DNA of 64,000 nucleotides from Symbiodinium natans (GCA_905221605.1 CAJNDS010001391.1:72501-136500), one strand, 5' to 3'. Shown: positions 23,185-35,109, numbered from the stretch's first letter. Made by a program: numbers and translations. Notes: a model not told the origin generated them from the letters alone.

Positions 23185-25215
23185 GTCTCGCACCCTCCCT
23201 CTAGCTTAGACTCCAGCTCTTTCGCTTTGGCTTTCTCGCGCCTGGCATGAGCGCGCCGCAGCCGCCGCAGCCAGGAGGTCCCGGGAAGGGGGGCATCCTG
23301 GCTTGCTGTGATCTGCGCTGTGCCCAGAGGCCCTTGCACTGTGTCACTGTGTGCCCCACATTTATGAGAGCATCTTTGCACACCAGGGCGACCACGCTGT
23401 CACGGCTCTGTAATTCTGAAGATGCTCACGCCGCTGTATTCTTGTGCGACAAAGCTCCCCCCCCCCCCCCCGCCCCAGCTCTTCTTAAGACTGACCGTAT
23501 AGGATTCTGAAGCCCGTTCAGTTCCGGGGCTGGGGTTCCGGACATTTTCCAAAGCGAGGGTACAATGAGAGAGACCCAAGAATGTCGAGCTAGCGTCCAA
23601 GACATCAAATGGAACTGCTGGAACTGCGATGACGATGAGGAGGAAAGAGGAACCTATTCTTCAAGCACCATTTTTTTGCATGGCCTACGCACTTGGCACC
23701 TGCGATCGGCAACGAAAAAAGCAATGGGCCACTGATCTCAAGCTACACTCGGGCACTCACTCACTGGTGCAGGTAAGCAGAGTCACGAATGCAGAAAGTG
23801 GACTTCTCAACTGCTCGCAGAAAGTGGGGAACTTGCCAGTGATGTTTAAGGAGGAAGAACTTAACTGTAGATGACAAGCACAGGAAGGGTCACTTAAGGG
23901 GTGGCACATGTTTGGCTTGCACTTGGGGGGGGGGGTCGTGGGGGAGGGGGTGGGACACCAATGCGTGTTGCCCAAGGGTGCCAATCAGAAAACAGAAAAC
24001 AAGCTTCACTTCTGCTTCGAAGCCATCCTCCTACTCCTTCCTTCCTTCCTTCCTTCCTGCCTTTGCTGTTCTACTGAACCCTGGCAAGAAGGCCGCCCGG
24101 GAAGGCACATGCGTCGCGCGAATCCAGTCTGCAGGTAGTCTGCAGGTGAAACACGGACTCCCGCAATGCTGCTGGGGTGGGATCCTCCTCCTCCTTCTCT
24201 CTCTCTCTCTCACCCTCACAATTCTGCAACAGATCAAGAAAGGGGGCGGCGCACCCGGGCAGGAGCGGCATTGCACCTGGCGGCGGCCCGAAGGGCGGCA
24301 TCCCGGGCCTGGGTCGCTTCACCGCGCTTCTCTTACACGCTTCTCACTTTTTTCACCCACATCGCAAACCCTTTATAACCTTTATATTACATTGCTTATG
24401 GAAAATGTCAATGTGAGAGTTCTGGGGCTTGGGCGGTAGGTGCATCGGATGGGGAGGGAGGAGATGTGGAGGCGGGGCGCCGGGCGGGGCGCCCGGCGGG
24501 CCCGGAGGGCCTGGAAGGCCCGGAAGGCCGCCCGGGGGCCGAGCCAGGCCTGCTTCAAAGCATTGAAAAACAGCCCTGAGCAGCCACTACACTGTCACGC
24601 TCTGCAGACCGGTGAAACTGTTCCGTTGACAGGTCCCCAGGCAACACTCCTTATCTCCTAGTGAGCCAATGTTGCGCGAGGGCATGTGGAGCGCGTGCAC
24701 GACCAGCCCGGACCAGCCCACAACTCCATCTCCGCTTAAACGCTTAAGCCGCTGAAGGCTTCGCTCTCTTCGCTGCCTGGGCCAAGCGGTGGCGCGGGCG
24801 GTGCCCCGTGCGGCGGCCCCGGCGGAGGCCTCGGGACCAGGCCCCCGCGTCACACCCCAGCGTGAGTCCTGCAGCCCTGCAATGGCGATACTTAGAAGAC
24901 TTAGAGACTTCAGGTGGGGCACTCCCTTCTTGCAGCTTCCTTCTTTTTTGGCGACGCTTCTTGGCGAGGAAGGTCACTTAAAGGGCCCCCCCCCAAGGTG
25001 CCGGCGGCATCAAGCCCGGTGATCCTGAGCATCGGCAAAGTTCAGGACCCGCAGATCAAACAAAACAACATCCGCTTTTCAGCAAAAATGCCCCCCCGTT
25101 CGTGTAAAAACTGTTCGAAGAGCTCTCCTGGCTCCGGCATTCCCTTGGGCTTCTCGGGCAGCGCCGGGAGCTTCGGGAAGCGAGACTTGAACCACTGCTC
25201 GTGACCTCCAGACGA
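21505..25215 (-). CDS. Pro/Gly-rich protein with coiled-coil segments, multi-exon
   Basis: Minus-strand pieces: 25085-25210 (EQWFKSRFPKLPALPEKPKG, then GELFEQFLHERGG), about 24990-25045 (GSPGLMPPAPWGGGP), 24775-24860 (LVPRPPPGPPHGAPPAPPLG), 24440-24545 (GLPGLPGPPGPPGAPPGAPP), 24250-24325 (RPGMPPFGPPPGAMPLLPG), 23200-23290 (RREKAKAKELESKLEGG), 22960-23050 (QATEVVVARLQANALP), 22805-22895 (RAMILASEARAASKARAAAS) and 21510-21590 (GGAAIGAKTLAKAAPQQPNQ). Four separate exons share the same Pro/Gly pattern, which argues for one gene. Such low-complexity tracts occur in RNA-processing and cytoskeletal proteins, but no diagnostic domain is visible. GA and CT microsatellites lie in its introns. Some coiled-coil pieces may belong to a neighbouring gene. 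Confidence 0.5.
22771..22807. repeat. (GA)n microsatellite
   Basis: Pure GA run on the plus strand, next to the minus-strand Ala-rich exon candidate. Confidence 0.95.
23153..23181. repeat. (CT)n microsatellite
   Basis: CT run on the plus strand, immediately downstream (minus sense) of the Lys/Glu coiled-coil exon. Confidence 0.95.
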
Positions 25216-25399
25216 CAACTCGACGAAGGCGAGAAGGTGACACTTCGAAGCGAAGTTAACGTGGGCGAAAAACATCTGTGAAACAAACAACTCACGTCTG
25301 GGGGATGGGCCGTACTCGGTGCTTGCAACCTCGGGTGTCTCGCAGATCTTCACAGGCTTACCAGCAAACACATAGAGATTGACTGATGTAGACACGCTG

Positions 25400-26325
25400 C
25401 GAAAGTGTGTGAAGCAACGAACTCGAACTCAGGTGCCTTCTCATTCGTTGAGGTTTCTGCCGGCGTTCCTTATCCGCCGAGGTGCGGAGACGAAGTGCGC
25501 CAGCGCCTCCTTGCCATGGTGATTCGGGTCGTAGTCTCGGCAGCCGGACCTCTGCGGGTGTTGCGCGCAACTCAACCCCAACATTCATGGAACACAAAAA
25601 ACCTTCTCGGAAAGGCTCATGAAAATCATGAAGCATCTCAGCATCTCTCTTTAGCCTTTCATATCTCCCGCATGAGGACTCCACCACCCAGCATCGCAAA
25701 AGCTCCACCACCGCTGCCTCAGCCACGGAAACGAAGGACACGGGACATCAGGGGTTGAGCACGATCACGCGCTCGTACGCAGCTATATGCAGGCAGATAT
25801 GGTGTGCGCACTCAAACAGCCGATACTCCTACTTCGGAGGGCGGGCGGTGCAAGACTGAAACCAACGTAGACGGATTGTGCTCGAACGGTCTCAGACCCA
25901 AGCTGTGGGAGGACACGTGTGGGGCAGAAGAGGCACCGGTGTTGCGCAATGAATGGTGGAACTGTCTCCAAGCCGGAAACGAAGAGCCCCTAAAATATCA
26001 TGGAAGACTGCATGTGTCCAGCCGCAGTCCAGCCGGAGCCGTATACATTGCTCATCCAAAAACTGAGTGCCGCTTGCCACAAGTCCGCAACACTTCGCGC
26101 CCGCGCCCACATCGGCACCACACCGCTCCACCACATCCCTCCACTACACATGTCACTACGTGGTCTACAGGCTGTACTCAGGCAGTACTCAGACCACTGT
26201 CACAACAGAGCGGACTCCGCGGTCTGCGGGGTTCTGCAAGGATCCGAGCCTTTTGCCAGGAAGATGCCGGGAAAATGCAGCGCGCTTGGAAAGTTTTCTA
26301 ACAATCACTCTGTGTCTGAGGCTTA
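25400..26325. other. no supported gene
   Basis: ORFs in several frames (largest 165 codons, plus strand at 25804-26301) with no motif. Codon use is not distinct from the surrounding introns. Confidence 0.4.
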
Positions 26326-26329
26326 AAAG

Positions 26330-26625
26330 GCTGACCGCCATTTCGCTGGCCATCCTTGACAATCGTCACGAGCTCCTGCGTTTCATGTCCCCAGCCGAAG
26401 CTTCGAAGATTGCAAACATCTCCAGCCATGGCCTCGCGGGGCTTTTCCTGGATCTGCTGCAGCATTGCCTTCGGGCTTCACTGCTTCACCATTCCCAGCG
26501 TCGCGACTTTGGCTGCACTGGTCTCACACTCAAGTCTTCTTGTCCAAAACCGTGCCTGGTGCTGCATCATCAGCGCATGCTGATACTCCACGATCTGATG
26601 TACATGCAATCTTCATTGAACGCAT
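26330..26625 (-). pseudogene. interrupted coding-like stretch, unidentified
   Basis: The minus frame reads MEYQHALMMQHQARFWTRRL, CETSAAKVATLGMVKQ, then a TGA stop, then continues in the same frame with SPKAMLQQIQEKPREAMAGD and GWGHETQELVTIVKDG. Codons look coding on both sides of the stop. This suggests either a decayed or retroposed copy or two exons that share a frame by chance. A plus-strand ORF of 200 codons over the same bases looks less coding-like. No family is recognised. Confidence 0.35.
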
Positions 26626-26639
26626 ACATGCGCACACGA

Positions 26640-28200
26640 ATCCAACTGTGCAACAAACAAGAACGCTAAAGGGGCAAGCCCGTCGACCTTCCTACGGGGC
26701 GTGATCGGTGGGAACTGACGGAACCGTGCTCGTGCGCAAGCACTACGCAGAGGGACAGGCACATGAACAACACAATTTCAGTCCCCCAACGTCGCTTCTG
26801 ACCTGCCCTGCAATTGTAATTAAACGACAACTTCGCACGCCGCAATTCCAGAAACATAGCGGCAGCAGCGAAGACATCACATGACACGGAATCAGTAATA
26901 TGGCCAATGCACAAGAACCGTGTCTGAAACCATGTAAACATTACACGAAAATTGGCCAACGCTGCATATTAACTTTCAGCATTCCTCCTATCGGAGTGAT
27001 TTTGCTCTCTCTTGGTTGCGTGACGCAGAATGTTGGGCACCGACACAAACGAAAGGCTCTGTGCTCCTCGATTTTATCTACATCCCGAAGGCTTGCTTTC
27101 CACCACGATTGGGAGGGAAAGCTGAGGGCGATTTTGCACCGAAACAAGACAAACTGTCTTTACACGAATACGAAACATAACGAGAGGAGAATTGTCACTT
27201 AGACAAGTTCAGAAGGGCAGGATGTCTTGCCATCGTCATTCAAGCCGACCCACTACCACACTGCAGAGATCCACACAGCACCAGCGCTTTCTGGGGGATC
27301 CCTGGCACTGCTGAACTGGGTTTGTGGCGGCCAACGCTCAAAGAGGCCGTGCTCAACAGTGGCAAAACTAGCTGGTCTAGGTCTCGAATGTCTCGAATGT
27401 CTCGAAAAGCGGGTCCCGATGATGTCGATGAGGTTTCGAAACCGACCGCGAAACACCCGCTAGCTCGCCGCACTGACGCATCAAGTTCGGAGTTTGGCCA
27501 TCTGGAGGGTAAGAGGGTAAACAGGGTGAGGTCGTCCAAGATGCGGGATGAAGGACTTGCAGTGGCTTGGTGAACATTCCCACTTTCTACGTGGAGCTGA
27601 TCCCGGCTCCACCTCTCGCTCCGCAAGCTTTGCTGGACTGGGTCAGTCGCGGACTACGCAGCGCTTGCAAGTCTTCACGTGGCTGCACGCACACGGATTG
27701 GAAAAAAGGAAGCCTAGATCAGTAGTCGTTGGGATCACGAAGAGATGCTCAGCCAGCGCACACACGTCACCCTCGAAAACGTGTGTTCACGCAATTGGCA
27801 AAAACGGACTTGTGCAGCAGGAAATGCAAGGGTCACCAAAGCAACGTAGCATTTTCCGAACTGTTGCGAGAGAGAGAGGCAGAGAAGGGGAAAGAGAGAG
27901 AGACAGAGCGAGAGAGAGAGAGAGAGAGAGGGCGAGAGGCAGCGGGGGAGGCGCAAGTGGGAGGCACAAGGAGAAGGAGGGAGAGTCCGGCACTAACAAC
28001 AACCGATGCCGGCGCTCGGAAGGCGACGCAGCCCTCTCCCGGCAGGCCTTGGCTTGCTCCTCAGAGAACCAGAGAGGGATTTTTCAATTTGAAGCACATG
28101 CCGTACCACGCGCATCGAGCCGAAGAGGCCAACGTTGTATAGACCTACAGAGACAGAGAGAGAGGGAGAGAAGAGGGCGAGAGGACTAGATATGAAGATA
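26640..28200. other. weak exon candidates downstream of the RRM gene
   Basis: Minus-strand pieces that might be coding: 27395-27460 (VFRGRFRNLIDIIGTRF), 27765-27840 (AAQVRFCQLREHTFSRV) and 28010-28070 (SEEQAKACRERAASPSERRH). None has a domain or a confirmed splice. A GA run lies at 27862-27932. Confidence 0.3.
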
Positions 28201-28214
28201 TGTAGAGCTCTACA

Positions 28215-30485
28215 GATACTTCGCTCTCATTTGTTTGTGGCTCCTCCTGCTGTTTCTGCATCTTTTCGAAGAACTGCTTCTTCTCGTGGTGCTCCACAAC
28301 CTAGAAAAGTTGCCGAAATCCGTGGGGTGAAATCCGAGCAGATGCAATGCTTCCCCGAAAGGTCTCGAAGCTCGACATGTCAGGTTTCATCTAAGCTTCC
28401 ATGAGAGCGCGCAAGAAGTGAGCAACCTTCTGTCTCGCTTCTTTGAAGCTTGGCAAGATCTCCTCCTTCTCGTCAAGACCTTTGGATCTGGGCTCTTGAG
28501 GAGAATTCGGATCGGCAGCCATGTTGAAATATTCAGGAACTGCCAGCACCAGGGGGCAACTCGACATCTCCGAGAGTCCGGCCAAGACGGATCGCCTCAC
28601 CCTTGGCGAAGGCAACCTGTCAGAACAGAGTGTCGATAAACATTTTGAAGTAGACTGGGGACTTTCCGGCTTCTGTTTTGACGCGCCCGAGCGCCTGCAT
28701 TGGCCCCAGGTCTGCCTGCTCCGGGATCAGCACCTGGTGTGCAAACTGTGCAAACCATCGGCGCATCCTTGCGCAATGTTGCGCCTTCTGACTGTCCACA
28801 CAACAGAACAAGAAACAAAAAAAGGACACGGATGGGGAGCAATGAACAGGAATACCATGAACGTAACAGTGGAACGAAGAGCTATGCAGCCACACGCACA
28901 CGCTCGTGCAGACACCCGCAAGATCCCGCAAGAACCCCTCGGAGAGCCGCAGCCGCTCCGCACCAAAATGGGCACCCGCTGCTCGTGAAGCTCCGAGATG
29001 GCTTCCTCGGCGGCGTCGATCCTGGAATTCACAAGAAGATAGAGCCTCCCCAAACAACCGGAGGAAAGAGATCTTCCCGAAAACCCTCTCCGTCTTTGAA
29101 TTGCTTCTTGTGTTTGGCTGTCGAGGATACTTTGTGCAGCAGCTTCTCCGAACCGCCACCCCCAGACAACTTTGTGTAACCCCTTCTAGAAGCCATCTGG
29201 CCATTTCTCAAAATGCCGCTCATCCAAGATGTATCGCGGAATGCGCGTAGTTTGGGGGCCGCCTCATGTCCAAGAGCGAAGTGCATACTCACATCTAAAC
29301 TCACGTTGACATACTGTAGCAAATGAGCACTTCAAACCAGTCCAGTCATTATAGTGTGGGAGTCTTTCTGTATTCTATAGGTTCTTACGTTCAGTTTCAA
29401 GAGTCGCACAGCTTGCGAGTTGATGTCAAACCATCCCCTGCAGGCCAACATGTTTTTAGATCCGCCGGGGCTTGCCGTGGGAGTCTAGGTAGCACGAAGC
29501 ATGGAATGGGGTGGAGGTTGAAGAGCCGGTTTCCGGAGCCGGGAAGACCATTCCTTGATCTGTAGTACAACTCAAGCACTGGGATCGCCGGTTTTCCAAG
29601 CCGGGAAGACAAGTCGTTTTTTGTAGGACGAGTCAAGTACTGCCGACACTGCTTGGACTGATAGCTAGCGCGTGGCTTGCGGTATACTAGCGCCAACATT
29701 GACATGGGCATTGAAGGAGCTGCAGTTGGGGGCGCCGCCTCAGAACGAAGACGTCAGATCGTGGTTCGTGTCTTCTTCCATGAAAAATATCAAGCTTGTA
29801 AGGCTTCTTGAGCGCTCACCATTTGGGATCTCCCCTCCCACGTCACAATCGCAACTCCAAGCCATGCGCAAGGCCCGGACTGGGCCATCCGGACGAAGGC
29901 ACAGCCCACGCCACTGGCAGCCTGAAAAGTCGAAGCCGAGAATATGTCACAATTTGTCCGTAATGGTTCTGCCAAGTGAACACTGCAAGACGTTCGGCTC
30001 AGGTGTTTTTGTGGTTTGCGCGACAGGCTCCACCTGGGAGGCGATGATGAAGACCTCGAGGACTTCTCCGAACTCATGGAAGCACTCCTCGAGCTGGGTC
30101 CTCATCACGAACTTCGCGACTCTCCCTCTTGTCTCGTGATAAGCAAGTGCAAGAAACTGTGAGATGAGGCGCGTCAAGTGCACCCAAATCTGGTTTGAAC
30201 CACGAAGCCGAATGCGGACACCAAACGCTTCGGTCGTCTCGCCAAGACGCGCGATGCAAGACGTACAAAAAGCAAAAACGCGTAAAGGATGCAAGGATCG
30301 ACGTTGCGAACACAACTGGTTGCTCCAAAGGAGCTCCCAGGACAGGGCACGCAGAGTAAAGACATGATGACACGCGAAAAAAAACCACAACCGTTGGCCC
30401 AGACCTGCACGATATCCCTGCAGTGTCAGCGCATGTGTTGACACGCGCGGACAAGTTGAGGCTCCAACAACGAGGCCGACAGACA

Positions 30486-30531
<46 letters not shown>

Positions 30532-30712
30532 CACACACACACAAACGCACGCGGGAACCCATTCGGCCCAGACATACGTTCGTGCTGCCTTGCTGATGTT
30601 TGTTTCTAATCAATTTCTGGACTGGGTATGCCTCACAGTGACTCATGCAGACTCGGCCGAGGCACTTGTTGACCTCCCTTGGGAGCCGACCGACGAAGAG
30701 CTTCACGCCGCC
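28215..30712 (-). CDS. RRM-type RNA-binding protein (CELF/Bruno-like)
   Basis: One RNA recognition motif is split over six small exons whose phases all agree: 30674-30712 (RNP2, VKLFVGRLPRE), 30034-30111 (LEECFHEFGEVLEVFIIASQ), 29881-29921 (RNP1, GVGCAFVRMA), 28976-29021 (IDAAEEAISELHEQR), 28695-28733 (VLIPEQADLGPMQ) and 28583-28616 (VAFAKGEAIRLG). Joined, they give beta1-alpha1-beta2-beta3-alpha2-beta4 of an RRM with the expected spacing. At least two introns use GC donors (after 28695 and 28583). 28215-28300 (HHEKKQFFEKMQKQQEE) is a likely downstream exon; 28395-28560 may hold another. The CELF resemblance rests on the RNP2/RNP1 wording and the VAFAKGEA ending (family knowledge). RNA target unknown. 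No second RRM was found. Confidence 0.88.
30489..30551. repeat. (AC)n microsatellite
   Basis: AC run with one ACAAACGC interruption, inside the first RRM intron. Confidence 0.95.
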
Positions 30713-30974
30713 CTGACAGCGTGACAGGGCAATCGCAACCCAATTGCAACAGGCATGCTGAGTAAGCATGCTGCATGCTGAAGCACGTGGATCAGTGATC
30801 TGATCGGCACACCTTCTCGCGCTCGATCCATGGTCTGCGATCGTTTGGGTTGGACTTGGACCTGTGCAGGGCTGCGCCTCAATTGAAACTGAAACCAGAC
30901 TAACCAGAGAACTCCGGAATAGGTTGCATCAAGAAGGTCGAGGAGTGTTGATCACTTCGCGTCTCTCTTTAATC

Positions 30975-31345
30975 CCAGGCCCACTGGATCCGGCCGAAGC
31001 CTGGACCGCGATCGGCGCCGGGACTGGCTGCGTCGGTCGTGCCGGTCGTGCCGGGGGGTCCCCGAGCGGCCGGAGCGGCTGCGCCGCCGCCGCCGTCGCC
31101 GTCGGGGGTGTGGGCTCGCGGACCTTATAACAGTTAGGAGGGTAGAGGAGCTCAGACATACACTCACATGGGTGAAACTTCGGGTGTTTCGGCCTTCTTC
31201 CCCTGGCCTGTTCTTTTGCGGAAACAAAAAAGAACAAAGTTCGACTGCTTGGTCCTGGTGTCAGTGGCCAAGGTCGGGTAAGTTGGCCTGGCCTGCCGGT
31301 TGCTACCATTTGCAACCTGCGCCCCTGCGCTGCTTTGTTTGTGGT
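30975..31345 (-). CDS. probable N-terminal exons of the RRM gene (RS- or Pro/Ala-rich)
   Basis: At 30975-31125 two minus frames are open. One encodes an Arg/Ser-rich run (RRRRRSRSGRSGTPRHDRHD), like SR splicing factors; the other encodes a Pro/Ala run. Third-position GC is slightly higher in the RS frame, so I prefer it, and an RS segment before an RRM makes biological sense. 31245-31340 (SAGAQVANGSNRQARPTYPT) is another candidate piece. Start codon not identified. Confidence 0.45.
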
Positions 31346-31669
31346 GAAAGCCTTTTTGCAATCCCCAACTTCCTGTGCTGCGCAGTTGTCGCCTTCGCGT
31401 GGTGGTGTTGGGACTCTGCTATCCCCGCTTCGAGGCCCTGTTTCTGAGGGCGGCACAGAACCAGCTTACCACTACGTGTGAGGGTGGCGCACAACCACCT
31501 AATGAAATGCATGGAGACTTCACCATGCTGTCAATAGTCAATAGAGCACTGCAAAACGGGTTGGCTTTCTACCTTTCCCCCTCAAAAGGCTATGCAATGC
31601 TCCGCAGCTCTACTTGAGTTTCTGTTTCCAGCTACCCGGAGAAACTACCCTGCTTGCTCGCTCGCTCTC

Positions 31670-31775
31670 TCTCTCTTCTTCTTCTTCGTCTTCTTCTTCT
31701 GTCTTCTTCTTCTGCTGGGCATTGGGGAAGCCCCTCCGCGCACTGGGCACGCCCGAGGCTGAGTTAGGTGCGTGT
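31670..31775 (-). CDS. candidate exon, Lys/Glu-rich
   Basis: Minus frame reads SASGVPSARRGFPNAQQKKK followed by TEEEDEEEE. The Glu run coincides with a TTC-type repeat on the plus strand, so part of the openness may be repeat-driven, but the N-terminal part looks coding. Confidence 0.35.
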
Positions 31776-31849
31776 GAACGGAAGCGACAGGCTGTGTATC
31801 AGTTGGGCTCGCATCTTTTGCCCCGCCATGTTGGCAGGGAGCCCCCGCT

Positions 31850-33470
31850 AGGTCGTGCCCGACTCGTGAGACGCCGTGTCGGTTTCCCCCTGAGCAACGA
31901 AGTGCTTGTGGACAAAAACTCTACAGTCACCTTTCTCTCTCACCTCTCTCTCTCTCTCTCTCACATTGTGGATTGTGTTACGAGACATCCGCCACTTGCA
32001 GCAACCGGCAACAGCTGACCCTACAGAGGCCACTCTTGGGCGCGCGGCCAGCCTCTGCTTCGCATTGCCTCGGAAGGACTTGGGACCCCAAAGCAATTCA
32101 TGACCCAAGGAAGCACTTTGTGACCCTTTTTTTGAACCCACGCTATGCAACTGCCTGAGACGGGAATGCGACTTCGCTATCGCTCCACGACAGCACCAGA
32201 TCACATGAGCAAGTTCACAACGCCCTATCAGCGACAGCTCTCATCGTCTCGTCAGGAGCAGCCGAAAACGAGACCAACACGCCCAGCTCATGAAGAGACC
32301 CTTGAACACGAGAAACATCTGCCAGGATTGTGTCCAGGGTCTTCTGCGACACTGAGACATCATACAGCTTACACTGCGACTGGTTCAGGATGTTGACCTA
32401 AAGCAGTGCAGTTTGCAGCCTATCGAACTCCACGCGCATGTTGAAGTGCTCAGGAGACCAAACACACGACCAACAACTCACGAGCGTGGACTCTCCCCGT
32501 CTTTTGGCCTCCCCTTCAAACCGGTTGGGTCCTGAGTTCGCGTAATCTGGCTTTTTGACCTGCTTAAGGATGCGTTCTGCATACTTGTGCTTTCTACGAA
32601 ATTCGCATGATGGCGCGCGAAGACTTCGAAGATGATGGAGAGAAAACAGGTGAAGAGAGCAGACACGAACATCACATTCTGAATGCTCGAAACCCATCCG
32701 AGGCCCAAGCGCCTCGCTCCAAAAGCGCAGCTCTGCTCCACAATTCCGCCCCAAGGACGGACGACGAGCTTGGGCAGAAAGGTTTCCGCAGAGGTCTTCA
32801 ACTCAAACTCAGCGAAATGAAACTCGCGATTCTTTCAATTGATCACAGCACACTGATACACACAAACACACACACACACACACAACTCTCTTCCATGTTT
32901 TACGCAGCTGAAACATATCTCCGCAGCCTCGTAAAGTTCATGGAGTCTATGACCCCCGACCAAGGAATCTGCCCAAATTTGCCTTTTTGAGACGTGTCGG
33001 GGCCGGGCACTACCACTGCAGTCAGGGGCTCCCGGTAGGTGGACTTGAGAGCTTATGAAAGATGCACATAGAGATATACATAATTTTCTGTATATCTTGT
33101 CTTGACATATATATATGCGACAACATATATATATATATATGTGTGTGTTGCATGTATTGCTTGCCCACTCAACAAGCAAGCAATCACGCACATCCCAACC
33201 TGGGCATCCTGACTTAGACACGCTGGAGCCTTCCTATCCTACAGGACGCCAGAATGCGGAGCAGGAGCAGCGAGAACAGAAGAGAAGCCTTATGCGGCCC
33301 ACGCTCCGCCTTTTTGCGCCAGGGGCCTCTGTGACGCCTCCGTGGGCTCTTCTCGGGCTGCAACAGCGCACGGCCGGCGCGTGCGCGTATGGCTGCCAAT
33401 GGCCTGTCGGGTTGCAGGGTCTCTTCTTGGCACCTCACCGGCTCGGCCATTTAAATCCATTTAATGGCTT
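31850..33470. other. weakly supported exon candidates
   Basis: Minus strand 32635-32745 encodes a hydrophobic segment (VSSIQNVMFVSALFTCFLSI) that could be a membrane helix; 32895-33000 encodes ADSLVGGHRLHELYEAAEIC in one frame. 33280-33380 has a basic frame. There is no linking phase or domain. TA/GT and CA repeats lie at 33106-33150 and 32862-32883. Confidence 0.3.
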
Positions 33471-33479
33471 AGCTTAGTC

Positions 33480-34320
33480 ACTGATAGTCTCAGGACTGGA
33501 ACGCATGACTCCAAGGAAATCCTCTGCGCAGAGACAGCACTCGGCAAGTGCTTAGGTGGGAAATTGGACTACGCATCCTTGAGACGTCAAATTTCTCTAG
33601 CCGCGAGACCGCATCTTGCGAGTTGAGTTGTCCTCATTCGGCCCATGTAGCCCCACGCGGTAGCCGATAGCACACTCTCCGACTTAGTGGTAGCGTGCTC
33701 GTTGGCCCTATTTTTTCTTATGGTTTTCGGTTGCCTTGAGTGATTCGGTGCCAGAAAATTGACAAGGTCCCACAGGGAACGATGAAAAAGGCCTTTCTTG
33801 TGACCTTCAATCCTCAGAGGCCTTAGGTGCTGCTAGGCCCTGCCAGGCCCTGCTAGGCACGGACAGCACCCCGAGCACAACAGAGTCAACAGAGCAGCAG
33901 ATTCGCTCTACGCTTCACATCGTGTCGGCGAGGACCACGACAACTCACGCTGTGACGGGCTGCGAGGAACCATCGGTGAAGGCGTGCGGTTTCCCACTAA
34001 ACTCCCGGACTGAGGAAAGACGAACGGCATCCTGACCTGGATCGTATCTCGCGCACACACACACACACACTCCTCTCGTGCAGCTACACACACACACTGA
34101 TGGCTATTGGTCGCATTCTGCCATGAGCCTCTGGTGTCACTGCAGCGGGAGCGGCTGGAAGATGCAGGTCTCGCAGCGCAGGGAGAGAGAGAAGAAAGGC
34201 ACGCAAGCGAGCAAGCACAGGAGCACGCCAATTCCAATTGCAATTGAGAGATTGTGTGGTTGTGCAAAATCTGGGTGGGGAGGGGGGGGGGGGGGGGGGC
34301 AAAAGAAGCAAGGCCTGCGG
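33480..34320. other. no firmly supported gene
   Basis: Short direct repeats (TGCTAGGCCCTGCCAGG at about 33831-33856) and CA tracts (34054-34100). A G run of about 19 lies at 34281-34299. A few residues near 34115-34170 might be a further exon of the SH3 gene. Confidence 0.4.
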
Positions 34321-34323
34321 GAA

Positions 34324-34412
34324 CCAGCCCGAAGCCTCCACGGTATTGCCGGGCCTCAGAGCGCCGGCCGAACTGTTGCAGAGGGTGTCTCTCTCTCTCT
34401 CTCTCTGTCTCA

Positions 34413-34443
<31 letters not shown>

Positions 34444-35105
34444 TATCTTTTTTTTGCCTTGAAGAACGACTCTCGGATCCTCCCCTCTCTCGGACGTCTC
34501 CCGTTGTTTGGGCTTCTGGCCCAACGCGGTTTCCGTAGCTCCAGCCGTTGCCGAAGCTCTGCACGGTCACCAAGTCCCCCGGCTTCAAGGCCAAAGCTTG
34601 GACCTCCGGAGTCAAAGATAATGCCGAATTTAAGTGAGAAATAGTGAAAGATGGCTTTCATGAGAAGAGAACCGGAAGAACTCATCCCGGAAGCCCCCTG
34701 CTTGTGGACATTCAGACACTACACCTCACAATGCTTCGGGTCACGATTTGACTCTTGTCGTGGGTCGGGTAAGTCGAGACATTCGAGACTCCAGACACGC
34801 AGCATTTGCAAGAGAAGCTCAAGACTTAGAGCAACGGGTGGAGAGACCCTTCTGGAAGTCCTCGCCCCCGTCGCCCCCTGCCTCCGCATGGTGCGAGGGG
34901 TCGTAGGGGCTGTACCTCAGGAGCTGTGGGTGCAATCAACCCCGGATCTCTCACCCAAACTCTCTCCCAAGAGGTTCTGAGCATCTCGTAAATCTCGTTC
35001 CCCCTTTTTCAAGGTTAATTTCCATCTCCGACTTTCCTCCGAGTGGCACTCGGAAGTAGGCCTCCCTCAGCACACAGCGCGGGACCCAGCCAGCATCTGA
35101 CTGCA
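34324..35105 (-). CDS. SH3-domain protein, partial exon set
   Basis: Exons on the minus strand: 35020-35103 (AGWVPRCVLREAYFRVPLGG, then KSEMEINLE), 34858-34913 (YSPYDPSHHAEAGGDGGEDF), 34529-34612 (ALKPGDLVTVQSFGNGWSYG) and 34324-34361. The third has the SH3 pattern L-x-x-GD-x-V-x-V followed by GWSYG, and the first looks like the GWVP-x-x-V end of another SH3. The last exon reads either RQYRGGFGLVPA, which matches the incoming phase if the donor is CGC|GTTGGG, or EASGWFPQ in another frame; both resemble the SH3 end. SH3 modules bind proline-rich peptides. The rest of the protein is unknown; the acidic linker exon is unrecognised. Confidence 0.6.
34384..34441. repeat. (CT)n microsatellite
   Basis: CT run on the plus strand inside the intron between the last two SH3 exons. 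Confidence 0.95.
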
Positions 35106-35109
35106 TCGA

